Origin: Epiperipatus broadwayi
Taxonomy: Eukaryota > Onychophora > Udeonychophora > Euonychophora > Peripatidae
DNA: 64,000 nucleotides
Assembly: GCA_028023455.1 (NCBI GenBank)
Contig: JAQFVV010006216.1
Location: forward strand, 3,054,877-3,118,876
Reading direction: 5' to 3'
The notes below the pieces were generated by a model. The model made no database searches and was not told the origin of the DNA. It saw only the letters and a program-made list of their open reading frames with translations. Made by a program: the position numbers and the translations under genes. Below, piece after piece: positions 49,380 to 59,642 of the stretch; position 1 is the stretch's first letter, and each line of letters opens with the position of its first letter.

Positions 49380-50040
49380 AAGATGTTGTGATCATATTAC
49401 ATACTCTCTCTTCATTATCAAACACCTTAATTTACCATACTTTATTTAGTCCTCTTTCTCTACTAATATATAATCTATTGTGTGAAATATATTATTTCTA
49501 GACCATATTCGATAAATTTCCAATGGTCAAATTCACTCTGTGACAAAAACTCTCCATTCTTATTACTTACATCATCAATTTCTTCAATATGCCATTCATA
49601 TTCCCTATAACCATTATTCTCCTCCTCTTTTCTTTGAAACTCTATATATCCTTAACTAAGCATTCATATATGCTACTGTTCCACTCCATTATGGTTTGAC
49701 TAACTCCAGTGGCTATATACACTACAGCCACCATCCATTCTTGTCTTCCTAACCTTATCTCAAACCCCAAATGTTCTTGGCATTTAACAATATTTAAATA
49801 TTTTTTTGACATAACTACTATATCACCACTCCTTTTTTTTTTTTTTTTCTATTTACACCTTGCCATACCAAGTCATCCATAATAGGTTCTTCTTCTTTTA
49901 GGTGTGTTTCCACTACTGTTAATATCTTAAGCTCTTCATTTTTAATTGCTTGCTTTAATTCCAGCCACTTTTCTTGTCTCCTACTACCTTGCATATTCAA
50001 ATACTCAATTTTAATAAATTTCTTTTTTCCTAACTACTCT
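49380..50040 (-). pseudogene. LINE apurinic-like endonuclease remnant
   Basis: It would nick target DNA to prime reverse transcription. MNMQGSRRQEKWLELKQAIK, then ILTVVETHLKEEEPIMDDLV, carry the ETHLK box with the catalytic Glu at about 49905-49913. The later N/D/H motifs lie in 49.8-49.4 kb, which is broken by frameshifts and poly-A/T growth (a poly-Lys run follows WQGVNR). The position between the hydrolase and RT domains fits LINE order. Confidence 0.65.
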
Positions 50041-50189
50041 TTCTTTTCCATTACATTTATTAATCACTTGCTTAACATTAATTTTACAGACCCATTCCCT
50101 CTTCACATCTACATTTATATCTAAATCAGCTATCCTTTGATTATTACTGTACTTACATTCTGTCCATTCTTTTTTCTGATAACACTGCC

Positions 50190-50807
50190 ACTCAAAACCC
50201 CACTCCCCTTAATAAGTTTTCCGAACTATATTCTTTATAAATCAGATTCCCTAACACTTCACTTTCTTGTTTTCCTAAGTGCAATCCATCTTTACTATAT
50301 AACTCCCTCTTTCCAATAAAAAAAATCCTACTCATCCACAAGCATGACATCATTTCTCTCGCACAATTTTTTTCAATCTTTTATTTATAGAACATGCCCT
50401 ATGTAACATATATCTTATTCCTACTCTTCCTTTAATTTTACTCAAATTCTTAAACAATTCTATGTACTCATCCATTACTTTCTCTGATGGTTCTTGTAAA
50501 TTATAAGTCCCTACTATAACATATACATCTCTACTCCCTTGCTTCTTTGCTTTATCTGTAACATCCCTAATTCTAGATCCAGGCAAACTTACTTTGACAT
50601 ACCTGTTTTTATTTTCCCTTGCAATTATATCTCCACATTCTCTAATTAATGAATCTCCTATGAATACTGTCTAATAGTCTACTTTTTTTGCTCCATCCAT
50701 AACCTTCTTTACCACCTTCTGGACTTCTTTCTCTACTTCTTCCTTATCATTGCTACTCAATAATTCCTTCAACTGCTCACACGTTGTCTCTAATGATTTT
50801 AATTTTG
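50190..50807 (-). pseudogene. SGNH/GDSL esterase-like domain of the LINE
   Basis: The minus strand opens with a coiled coil (LKSLETTCEQLKELLSSNDK, then EEVEKEVQKVVKKVM). Next comes TVFIGDSLIRECGDII with the GDS nucleophile motif at 50650-50658. Then KVSLPGSRIRDVTDKAKKQG and a VYVIVGTYNL segment in the block III position (usually GTND/N). The DGLHL motif (50,275-50,290) fits the catalytic Asp-x-x-His block V. SGNH esterase domains are known from ORF1 proteins of some CR1/L2-group LINEs, with an unclear role in retrotransposition. Stops (one just before the GDS box) show decay. The block III Asn appears as Tyr in this copy. Confidence 0.72.
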
Positions 50808-50908
50808 CTGATGTGATGTATTATAGCTGCTCCTTAAACAAAGTCAAGAATATCTCGGCAATTATGCCCAGATTAACCTGTTAGCCACTTTATTTTCCAT
50901 TCCCCACT

Positions 50909-51790
50909 CTAAATTTTCCCATATTCTGCTCCATCCCATTTCCACAACATAATCTTTGTCAACTCTATAACCTTTATATCTAAATCCCCTTTATCTTTTC
51001 CCAAACTCAGCATAAAAACCAATAATTCACTTTCTGTATAATCACTTTTTTCATATTTATTCTTCCATAACTTCATTATATGTACCCTTTCTGTTTTCAA
51101 GCATTTACATTCAATTAACAAATGCTTAATATTTTCTATTCCTTCCTTAAATAATTTACAAAATAAATCACCCATTTTTTTCCATTTACATGTATATCTT
51201 CTTGTAGCTAAAGATCTCGTTCGAGCCTTAAATAATAAACTACTTTCCTTACTATTATCATATATTAACTCATACCTAATATTCTGTTTATTTCTATATA
51301 TATATTTAAAGTCTTTTTACTCTCCATACTGTTTCTCCATCTCTCTAACTCCCTATTCTTTATTAATAAATCTATTCTTTTATCCCATTCCTTACTCCTA
51401 CAACACTCGAAAATCCTCTTAACACAATCATCCCATCTTTTGTACAAATATACCGATATAAATTCTTTATCCAAATCTTTTGCATACCGCATTACCTTTC
51501 TCACCCATCTTATTACCTGCTCTTTACTCATAACCCAATTAAATACTATTTTAGCTATTCTTTTATTATCCATAAACTGCAATCTACCAAACATTTTCAT
51601 TTTACTTTTTGCATCTCTCATATGAAAACTTGACCATCCCATTTCTCCTTGAATTGCCTCTTTGCTGTCCATACATCTGCATCCAATGCATGTCTTCCTA
51701 CTTCCCTTTGAACTATTTCTAAGTAATTTAATATCTCTTTACTAACATATAATGCATCATTACCATATGTTAACCCTGCTATTGCAACTC
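50909..51790 (-). pseudogene. LINE copy 2, C-terminal domain
   Basis: Two open frames continue the protein after the RT. 51672-51265 encodes MDSKEAIQGEMGWSSFHMRD, KMKMFGRLQFMDNKRIAKIV and LYKRWDDCVKRIFECCRSKE. 51175-50909 encodes KHLLIECKCLKTERVHIMKL and then KIMLWKWDGAEYGKI before a stop near the 3' end. The H..L.EC...K-type phrase resembles the CCHC-like region at the C-terminus of many LINE RT proteins (C..C...H..L..C). One frameshift separates it from the RT frame. Confidence 0.7.
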
Positions 51791-51808
51791 CTTTCCATAT
51801 AATTCTAA

Positions 51809-52615
51809 CTACATCATATTATATGAAAACACTGTTAATTTCTTTATCAATCCCTTTCTTTTCGTAGCTTCATTTATCAATTTTGTCTCCCATTCATCCA
51901 AATAATTTTTCTGATTACTTAAAATAATTCCCAAATAACTATATCTATTCACCACACTTAACTTAATATCTCCCAATAAAAATTCTACATCTTCTCTTTC
52001 CCCAGTATTAACCATCATTATATTTGATTTTTCTTCACTAAATTTAATTCCCATCTCTTTAACAACCCTTGCACATATCCTCAACATAACTTCCATATCT
52101 TCTCTTCTTTCTACACACAAAAATATATCATCCGCAAATAAAAGACCTGACAAAATATATACTCCCTTACTACATATTAACGGTATCTCTATCCCTCTTC
52201 CTAATCTTTCTATTGCTCTTTCCATTTCACTCAAATACAACACAAACAAAATAGGTGACATAGGGCATACTTGCCTTAGCCCTGCCCCATTTTTAACTTT
52301 AATTGATTCTATATTCCCTAATTGATATATATAATAATTATTTTCATATAATTTCTTAATAATATCTATTAAAGCTTCATCCATTCCCAAATTTACTAAA
52401 CTTATCCATAATCTATTTCTATCTACTCTATCATCTGCCTTCTCTATCTCTATAAAACTCATATATAACTGTTTACCTAAATTCCTACTCATATCCATAA
52501 GTTGCGTAACTATAAATAAACTATCTCCTATACGCCTATTTAATCTAAAATCTCCTTGCATTTCCCCCACTACATTATTCCCTTCCATCCATTTTACAAC
52601 TCTTCTAGTCACCAT
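51809..52615 (-). pseudogene. LINE reverse transcriptase, copy 2 (longest open frame)
   Basis: 268 codons are open, the longest frame in the window. It contains GEMQGDFRLNRRIGDSLFIV, QLYMSFIEIEKADDRVDRNR (block 3), LRQVCPMSPILFVLYLSEME (block 4, with Val for the usual Gly of RQGC), then LLFADDIFLCVE at about 52121-52140 with both catalytic Asp residues intact. After that come EMGIKFSEEKSNIMMVNTGE (block 6) and NRYSYLGIIL (block 7, YLG). The thumb/C-terminal domain continues in other frames to 50909. The RT core is well preserved, but the element is 5'-truncated and frameshifted downstream. Confidence 0.85.
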
Positions 52616-52770
52616 ATATGAAAAAACTTTATATAAAACTGATGTTACTGCTATTGGTCTATAATTATTCTACTTTCTATGATCCTTTTCTTTAAATAAT
52701 AATCTTACTCTTGTATTACTCCAACTACTTGGGAAAATTATTTTTGTAATCTTTGTAAAATTGTGATCAG

Positions 52771-54003
52771 TGTCACAATGTAATGGCACAATATTTACAA
52801 GATGGAAACAAATAACTGAGGGATGAAATATTCACATGTAGAAAATAAATATGTGAATAAAGATTTTATTTACTTAGTAAACACAAGCTGATATATTCAT
52901 TTAATTCATGTCCCCTTGGTTAGAAAGCAGATTATTTTATAAATTCATTGAGAAGATAATTCCAAAAGTGTATAAAGCAACAAGGTTTCGCATGTAAATG
53001 AAGTCGGTAATGCATAAAAAAGATAAGTCTCTCACTTGTGGTTGTAGTAGAAGAAGAGAAAGAATTAACTATCAAGTTAAAAATTATACAAAGAGTGTCA
53101 ATATTTATTTTAATTACTTTGATTTATTAAAAGTTATGAAAATACTCATTATATTCGTGTATTCTTTTAATATGAAGCACTCGATTGAAGCAAATAGTAC
53201 ATCAGTTCTTATCTTCAGTACATTGTCCAGAGTTTTCCGTCAACTATTAGAAGCTGCTAAAGAGGAAAAGCAACAGAATCTTGCAAATACATTGCTAAGA
53301 AAGTATTTTGTTTCAAGCAAAATAAAATACTAACATTACATGTATCTATATTCAATGTTTGTGTGGTAATAATTAAAAAAGTGAAAATATTCAAAGGAAG
53401 AAGAAAAATTTTCAAAACGATAAGATAGTAAAGCTTTTATGTACTATATTGTTTTTGAATATTTAAGACAAATAAATGAAAAGACATATTGAACTGTAAA
53501 AGAATATAGAATGCAAACTGAAATTTGAAATTGTCAAATAAGACATTTTATTCATGATTGAACGAGAATAATAAAATTTTAAAATTTGAATTATTCACAG
53601 AGTGAACTGTGTTATAATTCACTGAGAATAATATGAATGAAACTATTTCAATGAAAGTTACGTTGAAATAAATAATAATTCCTTTTTCATATGTATATGT
53701 GAGAAGTTATAACAAACAGTTAGAGAGATAAAAAGTTTGAACTTTTGTCCTAATATCCAACTTGAGAAGTATTCATGAGGGAATTTACAAATAATACTCT
53801 TGATTTATTTATTAATTTGTTTTATTGTTATTTTATGCATATAGTAAAGCAAATATAATTTATAATACTTTTCCATTTTCTAAAAATACATGAGTTAATT
53901 ATATTTAATTAGTGCGCTATACATTTTGTTTTATATAGCACATGCTAATAATTATATAGCATTAAGGCCGTACACACAATTCACAGAAAGAAAACCCCCT
54001 ATA
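52771..54003. other. XRN1 intron with a small unrecognised open frame
   Basis: AT-rich. The plus-strand frame 52998-53333 (111 codons) ends RVFRQLLEAAKEEKQQNLAN and a short basic tail. It has no domain I recognise and lies between two TEs, so it is probably TE debris. Confidence 0.35.
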
Positions 54004-54011
54004 GCTCTAAG

Positions 54012-57000
54012 CAGTGATGATTCTTAAAATTTAAAAATATTAATGATTCGGTAGTTAAATTATCAGAAAATAAATTTTATTTATTATTCTCCTAAAAAAG
54101 AGTTGACTTAACAAATTACTTAATTGTTTTCAACAATAATCTAGAACATTATTTGTACTTTTTTTGTTATATCTAACGTGACAATGATTCTTTTTGAACA
54201 GATTGGGTTTAAAATGCTTTTCCCAGAATATTTCGACGATACGATAGAAAACAACATTTGATCGCATGCGTATTGTGCTTGAAACGTGTGATATGCGCGA
54301 TGAAATTTGAGTGATTAAGAATTATTCTTAAAGAAATAATTCACAACAGTTTGTTTTAAGTAATTAAATCCATTATTTATCATGTTCCAAATTAGTTTAT
54401 TTAAAAATTTACAAATAAAAAGTATTATTTTATTAGTAATAAAGGAATCCATATTTAATTTTTACGCAATAAGGTAAGTAAGAAATTAAGTAACTATTAA
54501 TTTACTTACATTTAACAGAGGCATTATTAAAATTAAAATTAGAAATAAATTCGGTGCAAACGTATTTATGTATTACCATAATTTTTTTAAGAAATTTACT
54601 CTAGCTGAAATTATTTTACTTTAAAGATAAAATAACTTCATTCAAAAGGACTCATCATTGTGAAAATAAACAGTAACATAAAACCATTGTTATCATTGAT
54701 TTTGTCATGCCGACGTTCTTTTAAATATTTATTTAACTTTTATTTTTTATTTAAATATTTTATTTCTTCACTTATATATTTATCATGCAAGATTTGTTTT
54801 TATTTGATTAGTAAGTTTAATGGATTACCGACTGTAGTAAGTTTATAGTACATTATTTTCATTTAGTTTGCTATATCTGATGTAACAGTGTGTCTTTTTT
54901 TAACAATGAGTTCAACATATTTTTTTAAAAATAACTTGGCAAGATGATAAATATAACAATAACTTTGGCTCATCAAGTAGCATGACTCGTTTTCAAATAA
55001 TTTTTTTCTTTTTTTAATTTTACTATTTTATTTCAGTTTTATGATTTGTTACCACTCATTTGTATTAAAAATAAATTAATTAGATGTTTTTTTTCTAGGA
55101 GGAATTTAACATGAGAATATAATAAAAACAAACCCTTCACAAGAAATGAAACTAAAATGCCAAACAATATCAGATTTCTTCATAAAAAGACCTAAAAACT
55201 GATACAGAATCAAAAACGATAGTAAAGGATATTTTGAATCAAGTTTTGTTTTCTGTTTTTTCTGATACAACAGAAAATAAAGTTGTTAACACAAATAAGT
55301 TGTCCAGTTCCAAAAGTACAAAAGATGTATATAAAATAAATGTAGATAGTGACCTTCCTGACTGCAGGAATATGAAACACGCCAATGAATTCAAAGAAAA
55401 ATATTGCAATTTTTGAAAAAAGTTTGGGTGTGTTAACTGTAACAAAATTGAGGCAATAAAAGTGAAAGCATCTCATGTGTCAAAAGAAAGGAGAACGGTA
55501 ATATTGTTCCAAGTGAAAAAAATTAAATGCTTCAACAAGCCTCTCTTCGAAAAAAAATAAAGGTACACTTTTCATCCAAAGCACACCAGATATGTGCGAT
55601 GCAATTAAAAGAAAGTGCAAAAAATGCAATTTCCAAATCCATAGACAAAGCTCATGAAAAGTATATGAGCTCCACTTGTAAAATTTTCAATATGGTTTAC
55701 ACTTTAGCAAAACTAAACCAACCGTTTTCTGATATTGAGCATTTGATAGAATTACAAAAAAAAGAATGGTTTAGATATGGGAGTGGGACTCCATTCTTGA
55801 TTCACAGCTGTCAAAATTGTTGAGCACATTTCAAAATACATTAAAAAGGAAGTGTTTAGAAAAATAATATATCAGAATTTAATGATCCGTGTTATAATTG
55901 ATGAGGTATCGATAATATCATGCAAACCGGTCCTTATTATTTTTATTAAGGTTAAAGATAGAGATTTTTCACTAACAATTTTTGTAGATTTAGTGGAATT
56001 ACAAAACCAAGATGCTGAAATCATTTGCACTGCTCTACTACAAAGTCTGCATTCAATAGGATTTGATAATCCATATTTGAAGAATAATTTGATTGGATTT
56101 TGTTCAGATGGAGCAAGTGTGATGCTGGGAAGGTAGTCAAGAGTGAATGTTAAAATAAAAAACCCACTATCCCGTGATTATTATTTGGCATTGTTTGAGT
56201 CATCATCTTCAGCTTGTGTTGGATGATTCTATCAAAGACATAAAGCAAGTGAATCACTTTAAAGCATTTATTGATTAAATATACAAAATCTTTCATCAGT
56301 CTAATAAAAACCAAATGGCAAATTTCAAACAATTTGGGAATTGAAATTCTAAAAATAGGTAGAGTTTTTGGTCCAAGATGGCAGCATGCAGTCATAGAAT
56401 AGCAGTTGCAACATGGCAAGCCTATCCAGCATTATATGACGTTTTTTCTACTAATATGAAATTTTCTGAAATGGCTAAACGTCTCCCCAATAAATATTTT
56501 ATGAGAGATCTGGCTTTGATAATCGATATACTAGAAGAAATAAATTTCTTTGTTGTTGGATGTTCTTCAAGAAAGATATGTAAATATATTGTGTGCTGAA
56601 CAGTTAGATTAAGAGAACAATTAAAGCATTTGGATATCTCAGAGAGAAGTGTGGTACTTACAAAAAAATAATAAATGAAACTATCTCTTCTAAGGAATTC
56701 CAGTATATTAATTTTGTTGAAGATAATAAATATGTGAGTCTTCCCCATCAAAAATTACTGAATGCAGTGACAATAAATATGACATTAAGATTAATAGATT
56801 GTGATAGCATAAGTAATAATATTCAAGATAGAAATCATAAAATTCATCAATTAGTTAAATTTGTAAACCCACATGCTTGGAATCTGGAAGAAGCTGTAGT
56901 TCTCTGGAAAGAATTGAAGAGAAATTACCAGATTTTTACAAAGTATTTCATCATGAGATTTCAGTTATTGATTTCCATGATTATGTTGAAAATGTTACAA

Positions 57001-57615
57001 GAAATCACTAGAAACATGTTGTATCTGAAACTATCCAAAAGCTAAAAGTATAATTAATACCATTGCTGTGAGTTCTGCAGAGACTGAATGAAAGTTTTCT
57101 GTTGTGAACACAATTTATTCGGATAAAAGAAATTGCCTTGAAATGAATTGGCAAAACTTCTAGTATTAAATTTGATAAGTCTTCCATTAGATCGTTGGGA
57201 CTGCAGTGACTCAGTTCAAATATGGCTAAAAAAAATCACAACACAGCTGATGATGCTAGTAATAAAAAGCATCATCAACCTGAAGAGACATAATGCGAAT
57301 AGAATGTCAATATGGAAATATCTTTCCAAATAAATAAGTTTTTTTTCCAATTATAAAAATGGTTTAATTTTTTTTGATCCCATTAGTGAGATTGTAAAGT
57401 ACATCATAGTGTGCATTTGCACTGCTGCACTTTTTTGTGTACGAGGGGAGGGAGGGTCATGCAAAATTTTTGAGAAGTCACCAAAAATTTTTGGGTACGA
57501 ACCCAAAAAGTGATTTGCTTCCACGCTTAGAAAGAAGAAAAATAAACAGAATAGGTTCTTAAATACCACCTGCCTTTGGAGAACCGGTTCTTGGAAATTT
57601 GGGATATCATCACTA
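54012..57615 (+). mobile_element. Complete hAT transposon, 3.6 kb, KIAA1586-like
   Basis: A perfect 8-bp duplication, gctctaag, lies at 54004-54011 and 57616-57623. The ends are CAGTGATGAT at the left and, inverted, TAGTGATGAT at the right. A plus-strand transposase pseudogene fills 55.1-57.33 kb. An 8-bp duplication, CAG.G-type ends and a hAT transposase together define a hAT element. The first 1.1 kb is non-coding AT-rich sequence. Confidence 0.88.
55150..57333 (+). pseudogene. hAT transposase, KIAA1586/ZMYM-like, multiply broken
   Basis: Broken frames in the right order: TISDFFIKRPK at the start; a zinc-finger-like Cys stretch near 55,400-55,440 (KKFGCVNCNK); SKAHQICAMQLKESAKNAIS (55,570-55,640); KIFNMVYTLAKLNQPFSDIE; VIIDEVSIISCKPVLIIFIK (first catalytic Asp region); LIGFCSDGASVMLGR (second Asp, about 56,090-56,133); PRWQHAVI/AACSHRIAVATWQAYPALYD (conserved R-W); MAKRLPNKYFMRDLALIIDI; and near 57,070-57,110 the SSAETE...FS..N dimerisation motif (SAE.ERGFS-type). 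The dimerisation tail LPLDRWDCSDSVQIWLKK follows. There are at least five frame breaks. The closest described proteins are E3 SUMO-protein ligase KIAA1586-like hAT derivatives. Confidence 0.85.
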
Positions 57616-57623
57616 GCTCTAAG

Positions 57624-58041
57624 GATATGCTCCCGGATTTATGAAGTTTGGAATGTACATTTATAGAAGCTAATGGTTGTTAATACCTGTATTGTGGTGA
57701 TTTATATATATAAAACCCATACATTATTCAATTTTATCGTTATATAATGTTGATCATTTATTTAACAGATTACTGTAATATTTAAACAGTATTAAGCTGT
57801 TGCACATGCGCTTTGCAGATTTTAACATCGTGCTGTATAAAATAAATGATTTATTAACAGATTACTGTAAAAGTATCATTTACTTTTCATTTTTATTAGC
57901 CACATCACCAGTTGCTGCTTCACACTTAGTTACTGTTACAATATATATATATATATGAATAAAAGATGGATGATTTTCTTTACCAAATTAGTGATAAGGA
58001 TTTAAAAAAGCGTTGTATCTAGTGTTTTTATTTAGTCAAGA
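57624..58041. other. XRN1 intron, no feature seen
   Basis: AT-rich, with a (ta)n run at about 57940-57956. Nothing coding. Confidence 0.5.
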
Positions 58042-58212
58042 CTACACACTATTAAATTCTCACAAATACATATTTCACTAAGTTAAAGAGTCAGATCATC
58101 AGTTGTTCTAAATAAATTCATGGTCTCCTACACACTATTAAATTCTCACAAATACATATTTCACTAAGTTAAAGAGTCAGATCATCAGTTGTTCTAAATA
58201 AATTCATGGTCT
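58042..58212. repeat. Perfect tandem duplication, 86-bp period
   Basis: The unit starting ctacacactattaaattctc at 58042 is repeated from 58128 with no difference I can see over 85 bases. Perfect identity in non-coding DNA points to a very recent duplication or an assembly artefact. Confidence 0.95.
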
Positions 58213-59472
58213 ATTAAACATGCATACCAGTCTTGAAGAAGATAAATGAGACTTCATCAATACTAGCTGCCCATTTCTGGGATGAGTAAAACTTATCTTT
58301 TGTTTGGTCTTAAAAATTTTTCCTTTTGGAAAATTAAAACTGGCTTTGGTAATTCCATATTTTATTTTAATTTCTTATGTATAAATATAGTCAAAAGTGG
58401 TAAATGGGTAAAAAATGTAAACATATCTTGCAATCATTCATTGTTTGTATCAATGAATGACTCCAAGATGTGTCCTTTTGGTTGGATTATACTTATCAGA
58501 GTTTGAATAGCAAAATTTAAATGAGGTTGATGTTTGCAGAGATTTTGAAAACAGAAAACTGTTCCATTAGTTTACAGAATTAATCTTAATACCTGATTTT
58601 AAATCTATTGAGCATAGAATTAAGATAATATTTTGTTCAATATAAACTCTGAAATGCATAAGAAATAGGGATAATTTTAAATAATTTAAGCGGATTTGAA
58701 GATAATAATTTTATGAATTTTTTCCAAAAGTAAGGTACTTCAACCAAATCATCATATTTATTGATACAATATAATCTTTTAAGAATTTAGATAATCTTTA
58801 TAATAATAAATATCACCCTTAGATAATATTTTATTATTATCTGTAATCTATATTATTATTGGTGTATTCTGTTTTTTTTCTGTAAAAAATAATAATAATC
58901 ATCATCATATAAGAGAAACAATAAGGTATAATAATTTATTGAAAGAATCATTTTTACAATTAAAATTTTTAATAAGTTTTTATGACACAAAAAGCAAAAT
59001 ACTTCTATTAAATTGAATTTGTTTATTTACTGTATTTAATCATAATAAATTTAATTTGAATAAAATATGTTATATATCTTTTGTCATATGCTGATTGATT
59101 ATTTAATACGTTCTTTATCAAAGATAATAGTATTTCAAAAATAAAAACAAAAATATAAATGCAAAAAAAATACAGTAAAAATATATAGTATACAAGTATC
59201 TTCAAAATATATGCTTAATTATTTAATGGAGGAAAATGTTAAAAAAATATTTAATAAACTTAATTCATTGTTTCTTAACTAAAAATTATTTTTATTTTTT
59301 ACAAATTTATTAATGCAATTTAACTCTACCTTATATATAAATCTTACATATTTTTAACATTATAAAGAACTTCATAGGAATTTCTTTTAATGTTTTTTTT
59401 AATCTCTATAAAATTTTTATTTTAAATTAGTTATATATATATAAATTTCATTTCTGATTTTTTTGTATTTAG
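58213..59472. other. XRN1 intron before exon g
   Basis: AT-rich intron. The plus-strand frame 58282-58506 is open but unrecognised. Confidence 0.5.
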
Positions 59473-59642
59473 GAAAAACTGTTAGATGCCATGGAACCAT
59501 TAGATTGTTATTTAACTTTGGAAGAACGACAGCGAAATAAACATGGTCATTGTCTTTTGTATACTTATTCCATTGAAAATTGTGGTTCATTTTCTTCAAA
59601 ATTGGCTAATTATATTCCAGATATTAATGACAGCCATGCTAA
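59473..59642 (+). CDS. XRN1: XRN1 exon g (last in window)
   Basis: Acceptor tatttag, donor gtgagt; 170 nt, phase 0 in, phase 2 out. It encodes EKLLDAMEPLDCYLTLEERQ, then RNKHGHCLLYTYSIENCGSF and SSKLANYIPDINDSHA. This matches XRN1 (LL.AMEP....L..EER.RN.HG..L.Y) up to the PDI..CHAK-type sequence seen in insect XRN1. No further exon is recognisable in the remaining 4.3 kb, so the next one lies beyond the window. Confidence 0.93.

Larger units (their letters stand above)
47331..50807 (-). mobile_element. SGNH-LINE copy 1, 5' part (hydrolase, endonuclease, RT)
   Basis: From 5' (50,807) to 3' the minus strand encodes a short coiled coil, an SGNH-hydrolase-like domain (50.7-50.2 kb), an endonuclease (50.04-49.4 kb), a basic linker and a reverse transcriptase (48.72-47.74 kb). 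The coding strand is strikingly purine-rich. Frames are broken throughout, so it is dead. With 44885-45531 it forms one element of about 4.1 kb, truncated at the 5' side where copy 2 begins. Confidence 0.82.
50808..52770 (-). mobile_element. SGNH-LINE copy 2, 5'-truncated
   Basis: The same family as copy 1, beginning in the RT domain at about 52770 and running to the 3' tail at about 50808-50826 (ctgatgtgatgta on the plus strand). Its 3' tail abuts the 5' truncation point of copy 1, giving a head-to-tail array. It serves as the uninterrupted reference that exposes the 45532-47330 insertion. Sequence similarity to copy 1 is high at nucleotide level across 51.4-52.7 versus 47.4-48.6 kb. Confidence 0.8.
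146..59642 (+). other. XRN1: XRN1 gene, internal part (seven exons, both ends outside the window)
   Basis: XRN1 is the cytoplasmic 5'-3' exoribonuclease that degrades decapped, 5'-monophosphorylated mRNA. The seven exons join in phases 0-0, 0-1, 1-2, 2-2, 2-0, 0-0 and 0-2, giving 896 nt with no stop. The product reads like animal XRN1 from the end of the first conserved nuclease block, through an acidic linker, into the second conserved block. Anchors are DLKWLESK, FRQHKRDYYM, AIQWNLFYYYSG, WSWFYPHHYAPF, KPFLPFQQLLAVLPAASK and FKTDLNGKQQNWEAIVLIPF. The Mg-binding acidic residues of the first block and all C-terminal domains lie outside. Introns are 8.5, 22.1, 10.5, 0.39, 0.08 and 17.0 kb; the large ones carry all the transposons listed here. 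Compared with the roughly 1,700-residue family protein this is under a fifth of the gene. Every donor is GT and every acceptor AG. Identification is firm; exact residue numbering is not claimed. Confidence 0.95.

Noticed and set aside
52998-53333. 111-residue plus-strand frame as a host gene
   Set aside because: No recognised motif and no splice context. It sits between a LINE and a hAT element.
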